Origin: Galbula dea
Taxonomy: Eukaryota; Chordata; Aves; Piciformes; Galbulidae
Assembly: GCA_013399015.1 (NCBI GenBank)
Contig: VWZX01002368.1
Coordinates: 62,001 to 126,000 of the forward strand
Reading direction: 5' to 3'
DNA length: 64,000 nucleotides
Shown in pieces: positions 12,726 to 25,381 of this stretch. The notes beneath the pieces were generated by a model, which was not told the DNA's origin, ran no database searches, and saw nothing but the letters and a program-made list of their open reading frames with translations. How positions within the stretch are numbered: position 1 is the first letter of the stretch; each line of letters starts with the position of its first letter. The position numbers and the translations under genes were made by a program.

Positions 12726-14612
12726 ATTATTTTGAATGTAAAAAAAAATTAACCTTCATTTTAAATGAAATATTTTGAAACATCAGCAGGAGCCTGTGGC
12801 TGCTGAATCCTGGCACTGGAGGCTCCCTTGTGGATTTTGGAGTATAAGTATCTTTGCCAAGTATACAAATGACCTTCAAATCTGCAAGAAAATACCTATG
12901 GGTTTCACTTTAATGTTTGTCTTACCACCACAGTTAGACTACAGGTGTAATGGTGTACACACACATAAAAGTTACACATCACTGTATGCATATTGAGCTG
13001 CTCCCTATATAATGTTATTATGTTGCCCTTCCAGCTTTTAAGTGAACAAAGAAATTGAGAACTTGACTTTCAGCTGAATGGAAAAATAGACCAAATGTCA
13101 TTCATTTTTGAAATGAAGGAGAAAAATGCACAAAATTCAAGGAAACTGTATTTGATTAATGTATACTGAGAAATTCATTGTTGATGTAAGCCAGGCAAGA
13201 TGGTCTATGGATTCTGGAGGAACATATTTGAATACACTATAAATACAAATCAGATAACTTAAAAAAATCAATTTTGTTCAATAGAAAAAGTTCTCTCAAG
13301 CCCAAAGAGACTCAAGTAATTACATCAAGAAAGTGCATGTAATGTACTCTGTATGCACTAGTATAGATTACTTTTGTCTGTTCACAGAAACAGACAGGTA
13401 GAAAACTATGGGAGATAAACACAGCCCAGCTCAAAAAGTGAATTTTATGGACTTTTGCAGAGATATATGACTCTGATCTAAACTGGGGTTTGATCAATTT
13501 CCATATTGTCATTATTCTTCAAAGAAGATGAGAGTAACTATAACTTACAAGCAGAGCTCAGAGCAGAAAGCTATTCATTAACAGGTGTAACAGGGACAGC
13601 TCAAAAATGAAACCTGATCCTGGAATGGGAAATCATACTGACATACCTAAGTCTTAATATTAGACACATTAATTTGTTTCACTTCCCAGTTTCTTAAATG
13701 TGACAGTCCAACATAAAGCACACTATTCCCACTATTCTGAGTTTGAGTGTCAGCTGAACATGTTCCCTATCCTTATCTAATATCATAAGGGGAAAAAAGG
13801 GACCCTTACCCCAGAACAGTCTCCCATAACCCTAGATGCCACCAAAATGAAATTAAGAAACATTAGTAACTGTATCCTACTACCAAGATCTCATTGCCAC
13901 TAATTATCAGCCAACTCCACCTTTGTCATTAAATATTTAATAAATGACACCTGCAGATGGCTATCTGAAAGGTGTAACAAAGGTCCTGACTTTTGTAGGA
14001 TCAGTGTCTGCGTACTGTAGATGGCTCTGCAGCCTACACTTTACTTCAGTCACAAACATCTCATTGCACTGCTCCATATACCTGCAAAATAAATGATTTT
14101 CTGAAATCATAAAAACCCTCTAATTTCTACAAAAATACAAAGTTTGCTGATGCTTCATTGATTTTAAGCACCAAATAAGTTAAAGACTGAAAATTCAGGT
14201 TTCGGTCTGTAGCAAGAACCATGTCTTTTGATGCCTACCCTGCACAATGCAATTAAGTGCTTAGGTTCTATTCTTAACTAGGGAGTGCAGACTTTAGAAG
14301 TCTAAGGAGAATGAGTCCTAAAATGCTATAAATAAATCAATTAATTTATTAAGAGGAAAAATAATGTGGGTAAAAACTCCTTGGCTGTCTCACTCATTGA
14401 TATAAAAGTCGTACTTCGAATGAAAGGTCTCTACTATGTATTCTTGGTAGCAGACACATTGATCCACCAGAGACATCTTGCTATTGCTATATAGTAATAT
14501 TTTAAATCTTTTTATTTCCTTCTTAGGATTCAGCCCTACATATAAGAGAATATACCTCTAAGGACCGGACAACATCTGGTGTGTATATAGGGATGAATCA
14601 CAAGATGGATAT
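12726..14612. other. Unique AT-rich sequence
   Basis: No gene, RNA or transposon recognised. Several short AT-only patches occur (for example around 13925-13945). Confidence 0.5.
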
Positions 14613-14629
14613 AAAGAAAGAAAGAAAGA
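14613..14629 (+). repeat. (GAAA)n short microsatellite
   Basis: About four AAAG units within 17 bases. Confidence 0.85.
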
Positions 14630-15140
14630 TCTAAAATCCCTTGACAAAGTAGCTGATTCAATCCTTTAAGAAGCCTACTGAAAGTTTATCTTAAATGTGA
14701 TTTTAGGAGCCAAAAAGTTTTCTACACAATTTATTTTCTTTACAAAAGAATTTTAAAAAACCAACCCCGAGCTGCCATGTGGATCCCCACAGCAGCATAG
14801 CTATTTTCTTTCAAGTTATGGTTGCTTCTTAACACTGTAATTAAGTTTGAATAATGCTGCCACAGTAAATCATGCACTTTACACAATTACTGTACAGAAT
14901 GTAAAAGGGAAATAAAATATGATGTGAGCTTTGTTAAACTTAAAATACACTTGACAATCACTTAACTTAATTAGATACATTTGCCTCCTAAAAAAAGTTA
15001 CTGCACTGAAGGTGATGTTCACCTTTCAAGGAAAATAATCATCTCCCAGAGCCAAAGGCATATAGCCCACCTCTATTTATTATTATTACAGTAACATTTT
15101 TGTATGAAAGTCCTTAGCCCAGCAGCCAGGGGACATTTTC
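14630..15140. other. Unique AT-rich sequence
   Basis: Nothing recognised. The strongly AT-rich block with TTAATTAGA-type motifs (about 14935-14985) could be a conserved non-coding element, but this cannot be judged without alignment. Confidence 0.45.
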
Positions 15141-15220
15141 CTACTCCCAGCTCTGTCAACAATCTGCTCTGTGTTCATGGGCTTGTTATGCCATCTCAGT
15201 GTCTCTGTTTCCAGATCCAT
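15141..15220 (+). repeat. Decayed MIR-like CORE-SINE
   Basis: Follows the MIR core order: 'CCCAGCTCTG', a degenerate 'GCTGTGTGACCTTGGGC' box (here CTCTGTGTTCATGGGC), then 'CATCTCAGTGTCTCTGTTTCC', close to the MIR 'CCTCAGTTTCC' box. Highly diverged. Confidence 0.45.
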
Positions 15221-15550
15221 TCCTTGCAGGTCTTTTCCTTTTGGAAGTTATTGTACTATGTACAGCATACTAGTTAGTAATAATTACTGTAATACACATA
15301 ATTATATTATATGCCACATACAGAATAATAGTTACAGTAAGAAATCTCTAATACTTTAAGGAAATTAACATTTGGTGGTTATAAACTAACCTAGATTTAC
15401 AATTCTTGTGGTTTCATGAGGTTCCTTTAATATTTTTAAATACGATTTCTTGTAAAGGACTTCTTAAGTGTTCTTTTTCTCTTTCTTTGTAACATTTGCA
15501 AGCAGATTGGAATATGCATAAATCATAGACTATATTGTCCTTTTGCAAAG

Positions 15551-15612
15551 CTTGGCAGAGCTCCATTTATTTCCATGGGGTTGCGTCAATTTACATCAGA
15601 TGAAACTCAAGC
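15551..15612 (+). repeat. Ancient amniote repeat fragment
   Basis: Contains CCATGGGGTTGCGTCAATTT followed by ACATCAGATGA. This resembles an old repeat common in reptile genomes (a 'TCAATGG-GTTACGCCAATTTACACCAG' type sequence). I do not know its official family name. A related piece is at 29657-29732. Confidence 0.45.
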
Positions 15613-17670
15613 TTTTGTTTTCCGCTACCTTTTAGAGACTGATTTATTTTAGGCACCCATAGTGATAAAACAGCAAGACTCATCCATTATGACTCCATAT
15701 CTGTGAAACTCATTGTTCTTCAGGGGGAACCACAGAGAGGAAGTTTTGTCTTGGACACCTACCAGCGTAGTACTGAAAAGTAAAGCGGTGGGTTTGAATG
15801 TGATGCAGTTGCCTACACTCCACACAGCTAAGGAGAATAATAGGAAAAAATGACTCATGTATTTTTTCTTTCCTCTAAGCTCAAAGTCTACTGAATGGGC
15901 ACCAGATGTACATTTAAAACAGCCTGAAAGCTCTTTTAGGTCACACTGTCCAAAACAGCAAAACAATGTTCTCCACGTTGTCTTGCAACACATGCTTCTC
16001 CATTGAGGTGACAAGGTGGCCTAGAGTTGGTGATCCCACTAGCACTAACCAAAGGATGTCCTCTGTCAAGAAGAACCTTCCTCATGTCTCTCAGCACACC
16101 TCCCTGGCTGCTTTGTGTCTGAACAGTTCTCAGAACTACAAAAATCTGCCATAGGCAGCTTTAATATAGATGGATTGTAGCCAGGAGCACAAAGAGCAGT
16201 CAAAAAATGTACCAAAAAGTTTGATTTTATGTGGGTTTCACATCAACTAAATCTTCCATGCTCCTAGGGTTAATTGCTCATATGTTTTTTTCAATTAAAG
16301 GGTCATTTAAAAAAAAGTGGTCAACAGCTAATTTAATTGAAGTTTTCCTCATTTTATCCATATATGTGACTTTGACAAATAGTTCCCTCAGGCTGCAGAA
16401 TCTGCATCTTCCAAGATACACCATTTCAGGAGATTATTATTTAGTAATCTGATTTAATAATTAAAACTTGTCTTTAATATTAGTTATTAATATTATGAAT
16501 GCTAAAACTAATAAAGCATAATTCCTTAAGGAATCATGTCTTATGGTTGTAGGTCCTGTTGTATAATAAATTGCTTGTTCCAGCTAAGATCTTTGTAGTG
16601 TTTTGCAACACAGAAGATATTGGCCCATGTGGCTTCTCCAATGTCTGGACTGTAGTCACTCTAGAGCCTTTCCATCACTCAGACTCTAATCAAATCTTCC
16701 CTGTTTTGAAATTTCCACCACTCCATAATCAGAACTGGTCAACATTTTCACACAAACACAATAGAAAATCAAGATAAAGAATAACAAATAAATGATGTAT
16801 CATGGTAAATTACAGATCTCTTTTCCCAAGAGAGGGCTTTCCTCTTTCTGGAATGTCAGAGTGAGAAGGAGGGGAATGATGAACCAGTTCAGTTCAGGTT
16901 AATACACAATTTTTCATACCAGAAGTTAAATCAATAAATGGTTGCCTAGATCAATTTTCTGTCATGTCTATGCAACAGACTGAGGAAATGTAGCAAGGGA
17001 AGCACTTGAGGATGTGGCAGGTAGGAACCGAACTGGCATTTTGATTATTATATCTGGAGATTTTTTGAATTGCTAAGTTTGAGAGGGAGGGATTTTTTCT
17101 GTTCACATGGGAGACTGAACTTTGTATTCATTTCACATACACACTACTGCATTGGTTGCTTTTTCTCATTGATTAACTGTAAAAAATGTTATACCATTTA
17201 AGTGTGAAGGTCTCCACTAAAATTATAGAAATTTATTTATGAGAGACACTATAAATACAGCAGTTGTTTATTAAGGCCATTGGTATCAAATATATAACTG
17301 ATGCAATGTCTGTGTATCATTACAGCACTGAACATGAAATACACCAATGAGGCACCTTGCCAGAGCCAGACACCCTCTTCCAGGCAGGGCTGAGACTGTT
17401 GCTCAGGCAGCCTATGTGCTGCAGCAACTTCCGACACTGTACCTTTACCAAGCAGAGGTTACCAGAGCAGCATCCTGCCTGTGCTGAATTCACTAGGTGC
17501 CAGCCCCCAGCATTGCAGGTGAGGGAGTTTGACTGACCAGGCTCTTCAATCTTCGTGCAACTCCAGCAGTGCAAACCAGACATCGTGCCAGCCTATGGCA
17601 AGCACCTAGGTGTGACAAAGTCAGTAAGAGCACCTTTCGTGTTAGCCCAAGAGCAGAGCATCCCCTCGAA
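15613..17670. other. Unique sequence, GC-richer patch at 17330-17640
   Basis: No gene recognised. The 121-codon minus frame at 15649-16014 shows no family features. From about 17330 to 17640 the sequence is less AT-rich and an 87-codon, Cys- and Ser-rich frame is open on the minus strand (17320-17583). I do not recognise its product and see no convincing splice sites. Confidence 0.45.
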
Positions 17671-17753
17671 GATTCACAGAATCACAGAATGTTAGGGGTT
17701 GGAAGGGACCTCAAAGAATCATCTAGTCCAACCCCCTGCCAGAGCAGGATTCT
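17671..17753 (-). repeat. CR1 LINE 3' tail in the chimera
   Basis: Reads on the plus strand as GATTCACAGAATCACAGAAT, then GGTTGGAAGGGACCTC and CATCTAGTCCAACCCCCTGC. This is the canonical avian CR1 3' untranslated end in reverse orientation. Divergence is low compared with other CR1 pieces here, suggesting moderate age. Confidence 0.9.
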
Positions 17754-17824
17754 TCTCTAACTGGGAACTGAACCCAGGCCCTGGTAGTGAGAGCACCAAA
17801 TCCTAACCACTAGACCACCACTTC
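17754..17824 (-). pseudogene. tRNA-Glu(CTC)-like sequence, non-functional
   Basis: Over 71 bases it follows vertebrate tRNA-Glu(CTC), recalled from memory: the A-box region GGTCTAGTGGTTAGGAT is intact, the anticodon loop keeps CTC (GCTCTCAC), and the B-box reads GGTTCAGTTCC. Most differences sit where the tRNA has CpG (TTCGGCGC became TTTGGTGC, CCCGGGTTCGA became CCTGGGTTCAG), the pattern of methylation decay. The 5' acceptor strand (GAAGTGG) no longer pairs with the 3' side (TTAGAGA), so a working tRNA is unlikely. There is no CCA and no terminator T-run; CR1 sequence follows instead. Confidence 0.8.
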
Positions 17825-20718
17825 TACCACGAGAGAGCAGTTGGGAGCCTGAAACCATTCCTGTGTCTCAGTGGGTTCATGCTGAGTTTCCTTAGTCTCT
17901 TACTATCTCTCCATACTCACTGATGATTGACAATTATGGGTGTATTTTACTAATTATAGGTGTGCATTTAAGAATATCTGTTAACTGGTTTGCAAAGTAG
18001 CCTGTAACGAAGCTGAAAAGAAAAGGTAGCTAGGTTTCATTTGTGCATTACCTAAAGCACCTGCCTTGGACTGCAGCAAAATCCCTATGAAACAATCCTG
18101 CAGTCTGAAACAAAAGCAGATATTCTTGGGCATTTTTTTTGCCCAGAACTGAATAACAGGGAGAGTCCTCATGACTGTCACCCATGCAAGCTATTGAAAG
18201 TATGAACTTCTGGAAAAAAAGTTTCCAGCTTGGACTCTGATGCCAAATTTTGCAAGCATCCTGTTTACTGACTGGGATATTCAAGTGAAACCAGACCAGT
18301 GGGCCATGACCAAAGCTAAAAATACAATTTCAAGAAGACTCTGTAAAGCTACAGCTCTAATCCCTCCAGAAAAAAAGGTATGACACCTTTTTCAATTTCA
18401 TAAGGATTTTAAGAACCCTTCTCTCCTTCTAACACAACCTGAGACCCATAAAAAGTACTTCTTTGAAGAAACTGTCCCACTACAACTTGGTCCATGTAGA
18501 GATGCAGAGCACAACCTAGCTTCCCTGGCCTTTAACCAGAGAGAATGAGCTTATTACAGCACACACACAGAGATTTGACAGACAGCTGGCCATCCAAGCT
18601 CTCTATTATTAAAGCTTGTATTCAGCAGGATGCAGTGTTTGAAAGTCATGTTTGCAAAAGCAGTCTCCTACTACTAGCATCTGCATTAACTGTTAGCTTT
18701 ACAAAGTACAAACTGCTTTGCAATACCATTGACACAAAGCAAGCTTAGCCCCGTGCTTACCTGAAGGAGAAAGAAAAAACATCTCCTGGGGTTAATTTTT
18801 TTTCCAAACATATGTTGTGAAAGGCCCCATAGCAGTCTGAAGGAACACTCAGAGGTACAGCTAGAGGCATGCTGAGACCTTCTCTTTTGCAAAGAAAAAG
18901 CTGAAAACTTTTTCTTTCATCAGGAGAAACAATGAGGATGGAGTAGGCTGAGGTACAAGTAAATTTTGTTTTGTCTGAGCTGCCATGAAGGTAGGACCAA
19001 AGAAGGCCTTAATAGCCTGATAGGAGTACTGTCTTGTAGTAGTAAATCCAGGCACAAGGAACAGGTAGGAGGTTAAGTTTTATTATCAGAGCTCTAGCAA
19101 TCTACTCCACAGTCCAACAACCAGCCTAATCTCCAGATGCTCTGGGTCTATGAAATTACAATGCAGCTGCTATGAAGAAAAGTGCTATTAATGGAAGGGG
19201 GAAAATGCTAAAAGTAAGTCTGCATTCCTGTCACAGAACTTCTGTTTCCTTGCAGGCTTATCCAAAGCTCTTGGTCACTTAAATTTCCATTATTTAGACC
19301 CCCCTGAGCATCCTGTTAAAGAAGTAGCTATTTGGCCCCCTTTAAGAGGATAGTTTTGTCTTAACCCTAAAAATTCCTCAGATTCATGTGTTGACTTATA
19401 AAGCTTTCATATTACTCTTTTCCTGAAGGTATGCTTGGAGTCAAGCAAATCATTGCTCAGCACCTCTGTCCTCTGTTTGCCAAGGGTACATTTACTTGCC
19501 CCTACACAAAAGCACATAAATGCAGAACATACAACACATAGAAAGGCCAGACATGAACATATATAGGATGAGGCTAAGCAGCTGAGGCTAAGTAGCTGTG
19601 GTCATTCATTAAGAAGACACCATATTACTTCACATGGACCTTCTCTGCATTGGACTAGAAACATGAAATAAGCTTCAAAGTATGAACAATGAGCCCAGAG
19701 AAGAAATTGGAAAGAATCAACGTTTACATCCAGAAGCAAAACATGTCCATCACAACCACCTTCAGCATTCAGACTTTTAGTCTCTCAATGGACTATATTT
19801 ATGTTCCATCTATAGATATGAAGAGTCAGCAACTGTGTCAAAATCATAGGACCCACAAGCTATTCACAGTCTCAGGGGTTAGTCACTGGCCACTGGCTAT
19901 AGCCATATCCCCACTAAAATTTTGGGATTTCTCTCCCAACCCCAGTCCTCTGGCTTCCCCTGGGGAAAGCCATGTAGGTTAGATATATCCCTGAGCACCT
20001 CCAGAATCTTGTTCATCTTGTTCATCCCAGACACCTGTCTTACGAAATGAACCACCCACCTGTATTTCTGTTGACCATAGATGACTCACTGGAGAGCTAA
20101 CTCAGATGAAATGAATTCCATCTGAAACGTTCTGCAGGGTCAGACTCTATTTCACAATTACATGCTATTGTAGGATTTTGAAGAGTTTTATTTAAATTGA
20201 AATAAAAAAGTTAAAAGAAAAACTACAAGAACTCATGCGTCAAAGCTCAAGTCTCCAAACGTACCAAAGCTGTGAATTTTTTGAGTTATCCACTCTCTGC
20301 AGGGGAAGGTACATGTTGACTTCCTCTATTAAGTATTACAATTTGTAAGGGGAGAAAAAAAAAACAAAGAAGAGGAAAAGGTCTTTGGCTGCTGTGTTAG
20401 CTATCACCTCCAAGAATAATTTTGATCTTGCAATTGTAATAGCCAATCTACAGCACAGAATTTATATGAGACATTTTTGGCTGGTTTTGTAAGAGAAAAA
20501 TCTTGGCACTCTCATAAGCACCAATGTATGCATCTTAAAAGTAATGTTCATAATTTACATAAACTAAATAAGATAAATTGGAAATTTCAACTCTAAGGAA
20601 ACAAGTGTGTCTAAAAGGCAATTTCAGATTGAATTAAGTGCCAGAAGTACCAAAGCCTAGCAAAACATTGCCTCAGAATGCTAATACCTCCAAACTGGGC
20701 ATGCATATATGTACCCAA
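17825..20718. other. Unique sequence without recognised gene
   Basis: Open frames up to 97 codons (19689-19982 plus) have no recognisable domain. A 9-bp unit (CTTGTTCAT) is doubled near 20008-20026. No transposon signatures seen. Confidence 0.5.
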
Positions 20719-20730
20719 ACACACACACAC
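20719..20730. repeat. Short (CA)n run
   Basis: About six CA/AC units followed by CCCC. Confidence 0.8.
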
Positions 20731-22136
20731 CCCACAGTACATATTACACAGCCTCCTCTACCTGTCACCTCCTGCTGTTTAAATCCAGATATTTTTGTGC
20801 CAATGTACTATTCTTTCTGCAGTCGAAGTATGTTTTCTAACCTAGTCAGTTTAAAACCTAGCCTACTGTCTCTGCCTGCACCTCCTTTTGATTTCATTGA
20901 CATAAATTGTCAGTCAGACCCATAACAAAAGGTTACTCTATCTACTGTTTGCAGTTTGGTCCCCAAACTGCTCCCAGCCGTGTCTCCCCTCTCATAAGAT
21001 CTGAGTTACATTGTTCTAATGCATTCTAATTCCCAGGTCTGCTTTCAAGCTAATGCTGATATATGTCACTCACCACATTTTCTGCCATGGTGTCAAATCT
21101 GGGGTACGTAAAATCTTTTTTGCTCCAAAACGTGATAATCCTATGATTATATATATCCTGAATATATATATACACACCAAAAAAAAGGTGTAAAGATGTT
21201 TCTGGTTCCAATTTTGTCATGTACCTCTTCTGTGCATCTGCAGCCAGTTAAATGAAACCAAAGTAGATCAAAGAGATGATTGAACCAAACACCACTGGTG
21301 GCTTTCATATGCACCTTGACACCTATTTGAAAAGCTGCAAATTATCAGAGGACTCATAAGGTGAGAACTGAGCCTGGACAATTTAAGATTCACTGTTCAG
21401 GTTTCTCAGGTACTTTGTCAAGTTCTGGCTTGGCAAAGGAGAATTAGATGCAAAAGAGTTTTGAGGGTCATTCATGGGATGTTTTATGTTGCTTTAGTAG
21501 CTCACATCCATTACTGTAAAACTTGCAATAAAAGCAAGCAAGACAAGAACACCGTTCAGTCTTGAGATTTATCCCTGTTAAGAATGGAAATGAAATGCAC
21601 ATAGATGTCTAAAAGGTTATTTATTATGTTGAAAATAATAAGTAAATGTGTTTCAAAATGGATGCTCTTTCATATCCCTGTGCTTATTAAAATCCAGTTA
21701 CTGTAAATGACAGTTAGTAAAGGTGTGTTTTATTTCAGACTATAAATAGTTGAACTTTGCTAGTTCTCTCAGAGGGACACCATGAGACAGTTGTTTAGAT
21801 TACACACGCCATGCTAAGGAGCATAAAATTCCAAGCCATCCCAAAAAAATTACTTTTTTTTAAAAGATATTGGGTATTCAGGCTATGTGCAGGTTCCTCT
21901 CCTTTTTCTAAAATACAGTGTGTCTAATTGCATGTTCATCCAACAAGAATAATGAATCGAATATATTTGAAAATGAAAATGAGCAGATTAGGTTGAAGGT
22001 TAAATTTCAAATACTCTCTCAAACTCCACCTACCAGGGCCAAATCTGCTGACCAAGAAGCAAGAAATAGCTATTAAGAAAGGAAAGAAAAAAATTACCTT
22101 AATGTAGAAATGATAAAAGTGGTTTGGAAAATTGTC
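20731..22136. other. Unique sequence with an AT dinucleotide patch
   Basis: An alternating (AT)n-like stretch lies at about 21148-21172, followed by ACACACC and an A-run. No gene recognised. Confidence 0.5.
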
Positions 22137-22225
22137 TTGGTTCTGCCACTTATTTCCCATGTGGTCTTGGTTCATTTGCTTATAGTTTTAGCACAAGTAT
22201 TCTATAAATAAAAGAGAACATAATC
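22137..22225 (+). repeat. Decayed MIR-like CORE-SINE
   Basis: GGTTCTGCCACTTATTTCCC and ATGTGGTCTTGGTTCATTTG correspond to the MIR 'TCTGCCACTTACTAGCTGTG TGACCTTGGGCAAGTCA' core. An AT-rich degenerate 'CTGTAAAAT..GATAAT' region follows. Confidence 0.55.
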
Positions 22226-23024
22226 CCATCTGATTTCTGAGAGTTTTAGTGTTCATAAACTTGTTAGTAGCCCAATCAATCATAGGTGTTATAGGAATAT
22301 GAGCCATTATTAGGAGTAACATGAAAAATGAGCAGGAAGCAAACTTTTCAAGAAATTTGGGGTTTATTTTGCCTCCACTACTTGCTGAACTCCAAATTTT
22401 AGGGAAAAAAAAACTCCTCCAGATGAGTTAATAAAAATACTACTCTGTCCTGGTTTCTGCTTCTGATATCGTGGACACTACTCTAAGAAATGAGATAGGC
22501 TGGCGAGGAAGCAGCTCACTGTACACCAAGGTCTGCTTGCAGAAGCAGGTGCTGCCAAGCTAACACAGAAAAGAAAGGAATGGAAAAGTACTGAAGTTCT
22601 CTTGTTTAGGAAACAATGTTTCTTGACTACATATTTCAAAGAAAATAAACCATCTGGTTTTGAAGATATGAGGAAAACAACACAGAGACATTTTTAGACA
22701 GGAGGCAGAATTCTCATTCAGAAAATGAGAAAAATTTCTTAGGAACTCTGATGGCAATTCCCCCCAGGAGTGGGAAAGCACTGGCTTGTGACAGCCAGCT
22801 GAGGGTCCCATCACAGCTGCTCAGAATGAAGCTTCTCACACAGCAGGGTTAAGAAGATATGATTGTTTTGAAAATAGATGATGTTTGTAGAGACTGTAAT
22901 ATACATCCTCACTGGAACAATGTTTGGTGCCAGCATCAAGAGCGTATGAGATGTAACCAGATGGGACCTGCCTGACCAGTAGGGAACAGACATGGTGGGA
23001 GCAGCTGTCTCAGCAAGTGAGCAA
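22226..23024. other. Unique sequence without recognised gene
   Basis: An 84-codon minus frame (22560-22814) has no recognisable family. A TGTCCTGGTTTCTGC at 22446 resembles an LTR start but no LTR body follows. Confidence 0.45.
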
Positions 23025-23160
23025 AAATCATAGAAACTTGGGATATCCTGAGTTGAAAGGGACACACGTGGATGATCATGTCCAAATCCTGACTCCTTAA
23101 GGGCAGGCTAAAGGTTAAATCATATATCTAAAAGCACTGTCCTTGCTTCTTCAACACTCA
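23025..23160 (-). repeat. CR1 LINE 3' end fragment, older subfamily
   Basis: Reverse-strand CR1 3' end: AATCATAGAAA, then GAGTTGAAAGGGAC and CATGTCCAAATCCTGACTCC, then a degenerate stretch matching the CR1 region around 'ATATGTCTGAGAGCATTGTCC' (here ATATATCTAAAAGCACTGTC). More diverged than the copy at 27101. Confidence 0.75.
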
Positions 23161-25381
23161 TAATTATAAAAGGAATATTCACCTTGCAGCATGAAGTGCA
23201 TACTTTGCCAGAAGAACACAGAGTCTGATGTTTCATAAGACTACATTAACATGATTGCAACCAGAAGTTATTAACAGAGCCACTGAGCTACTGAGAACAA
23301 GACCTTACCTAGTGTTATATGAGGTCCTTTAGGTTAGTTAACACTAGGACCTATGAGAGACCTGCACTATTCCAGATCATCAGGTGGAGAGGAGTTCTGA
23401 TATCCTGGGCATCTCATGTGGCACTAGGTATTTCTATGTAGGCAATTTCTTCTTTGTGAACAAAACTGCTGGTGGAAAAAAAAACTAGAATAAAATCTCT
23501 CCAAATAACCACCTACAGAATGGAATTAGAGAAATCCTGGAGAGAAAAGACAGAAGTAATGTCAACTATTTTAAGAATGCTGATGACTCAGCCCAAGTCT
23601 TGCAAGGCCACCTTAATTATCTGGAAATTTCTATCAGACTATATGTCTTCTAAATAAAAGGTTTTTAGACACTTTTTCAATATCTTCACAGTAAGTTCAT
23701 ATGTAATAATAAGCTGTTTGATAGTAAGCCAAAGCTGAAAAACACTCAAAATAGATACCTACATAACTATGATTTTATTTTTAAATTTGAACTATCTTAA
23801 TAAGTATGTTTTCTTTCCACAGCACTTGAGTCTTAGTCACAGAAAAGAATAAAATTGTACCAGACAATTTCAAACAAGTGAGAAAGCAATAGTCCCTATG
23901 TTAAAGAGGTTATAATCAGAATATAAAACAGGAGACAGAAGATAGGTGTATTGTGATGGAAGAACATAGGGAAATGATGATGCAGAAGTTGGTCATTCTG
24001 AACAGGAATGGGGTTAGTGAACATATAGCCAAACCATCATTCCCTTTTTCAAGGGCACCACAGAAAAGGCTTTTTTTAAAGTGCAGTTCAAAAGTAGGTG
24101 ATGTGATAATTTCAGGTATATTTCTGCAGAGCTTCTATTACCATGAGCAAAGTAATGGGGAAAAGCATGAGTATACTTGAAAATCCATCCAATACAGGAT
24201 GAGGGGGGGCATGAAGGGCCAACTCAAAATCATTTCAGAAATATCTATGTTAACAGAAAGACCACAGGTGGGATAAGGATGAGCATGAGCAATGCATGCA
24301 GAGACCTTGTGGCTACTTTGATTTAGTGGAAATACTTTAAAGGATGGTACACCTTCTATATGTTAATTCTGAAGTGAACATTCAGCTTTTTCAATAAACA
24401 AATTTGGGTCTTGTATAGGATCTTTTTCCTACAGCTTCACTTTTAGCAGTAAAATGGATCTATTCACCTTTTAGACACTTCAAAAATTCTCTTATAATTA
24501 AGTTGAATATCACCGACGTCAAGGGAATCCTCCTCATTCACTTCAGAACTAGACTTGTGCTTTATTAAAAAGCATTTGAATATTTGTTTTTATTCAATAA
24601 ATTAATTAGATTTTCATTGATTTTATTCTTATAAAGGCCAATGAGGCATGGAAAACTTAAGAAGTTACTTTTTTGTCCCAAAACTATAGAAAACTACTGT
24701 AAGATCAAAACAGGCTTTGCTGATTTGTTTTTGAAAAGTGTTATTTCCATTGTAATATGAAATCATTTTGCAGCATTGAACTCTGGAGGTAAAAATCTTA
24801 TGACTCATCTTGAAATTGGTGAGAATTCTGCATATAGAGTATAACCTTTCTCCTTGGTCAAATTTGTTCCTTAAGACACTTTGGAAGTCAGAGGAAACAT
24901 GTATCCCAAAAGTCATGCTACCGATTCTTGGAGGTCTTCCCACAATAAAACTGTCAGAAATATCTTTCCATTTCTTAGTCCCTTTTATTGCAGAGTGCAT
25001 CTGATCCCAGGACAGTCTGAAGAGCTGTGGAGCTTGCAATGCCTGCAAAAGGCAAGTCTGCAAAAATTTCATGCACTTGGTTTAAAAAATTTTAAGCCCT
25101 GCACTCCAGAAACTTGCAGGAAATGTCACTGACATGTCAACAAAACTGGACACTATCATGAATCCACAGTTACCTTCAGGTAGGGGGGTCCTCTGCCAAG
25201 GGAGCATCAGCCTGAGTGGCAGCCCTGAATAAAGGTTGCAGCAAAATTCTTCCTTTCTTACTACCATCACAATTATTAAAAATTCCATACATATTAAAAT
25301 AGCACCCAGGTATATTAAAGTAGCATCTAGAAGAAGCCTTAAGTCCTGAGTATACAAATGTATAGTAAAAAGAAAAAAAAC
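23161..25381. other. Unique AT-rich sequence without recognised gene
   Basis: A 135-codon minus frame (24665-25072) and an overlapping 83-codon plus frame (24881-25132) show no recognisable domain. No repeat families recognised. Confidence 0.45.

Larger units (their letters stand above)
17671..17824 (-). mobile_element. tRNA-Glu/CR1 chimeric retroposon (SINE-like)
   Basis: On the minus strand a tRNA-Glu-like head (17824 to 17754) runs directly, with no linker, into the last 80 or so bases of a CR1 LINE (17753 to 17671), ending in two ATTCTGTG-type octamers. A tRNA head with internal pol III boxes plus a LINE 3' tail is the usual SINE layout, and passerine SINEs with CR1 tails are known. From one copy I cannot tell a multi-copy SINE from a single template-switch product made by CR1 reverse transcriptase. 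No convincing target-site duplication abuts the ends, as is common for CR1. Confidence 0.7.

Noticed and set aside
17754..17824. Functional tRNA-Glu gene
   Set aside because: The acceptor stem no longer pairs, the B-box is mutated, and CR1 sequence instead of a T-run terminator follows the 3' end.
17650..17840. AGAGCAG on both sides as a target-site duplication of the tRNA/CR1 chimera
   Set aside because: The left copy is about 14 bases away from the CR1 end and the right copy 9 bases from the tRNA part, so they do not abut the element.
22446..22560. LTR starting TGTCCTGGTTTCTGC
   Set aside because: No TATA box, no CA end and no further similarity to other LTRs in the window.
24665..25072. 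135-codon minus-strand open frame
   Set aside because: No recognisable domain, and an overlapping plus frame is open as well, typical of chance.
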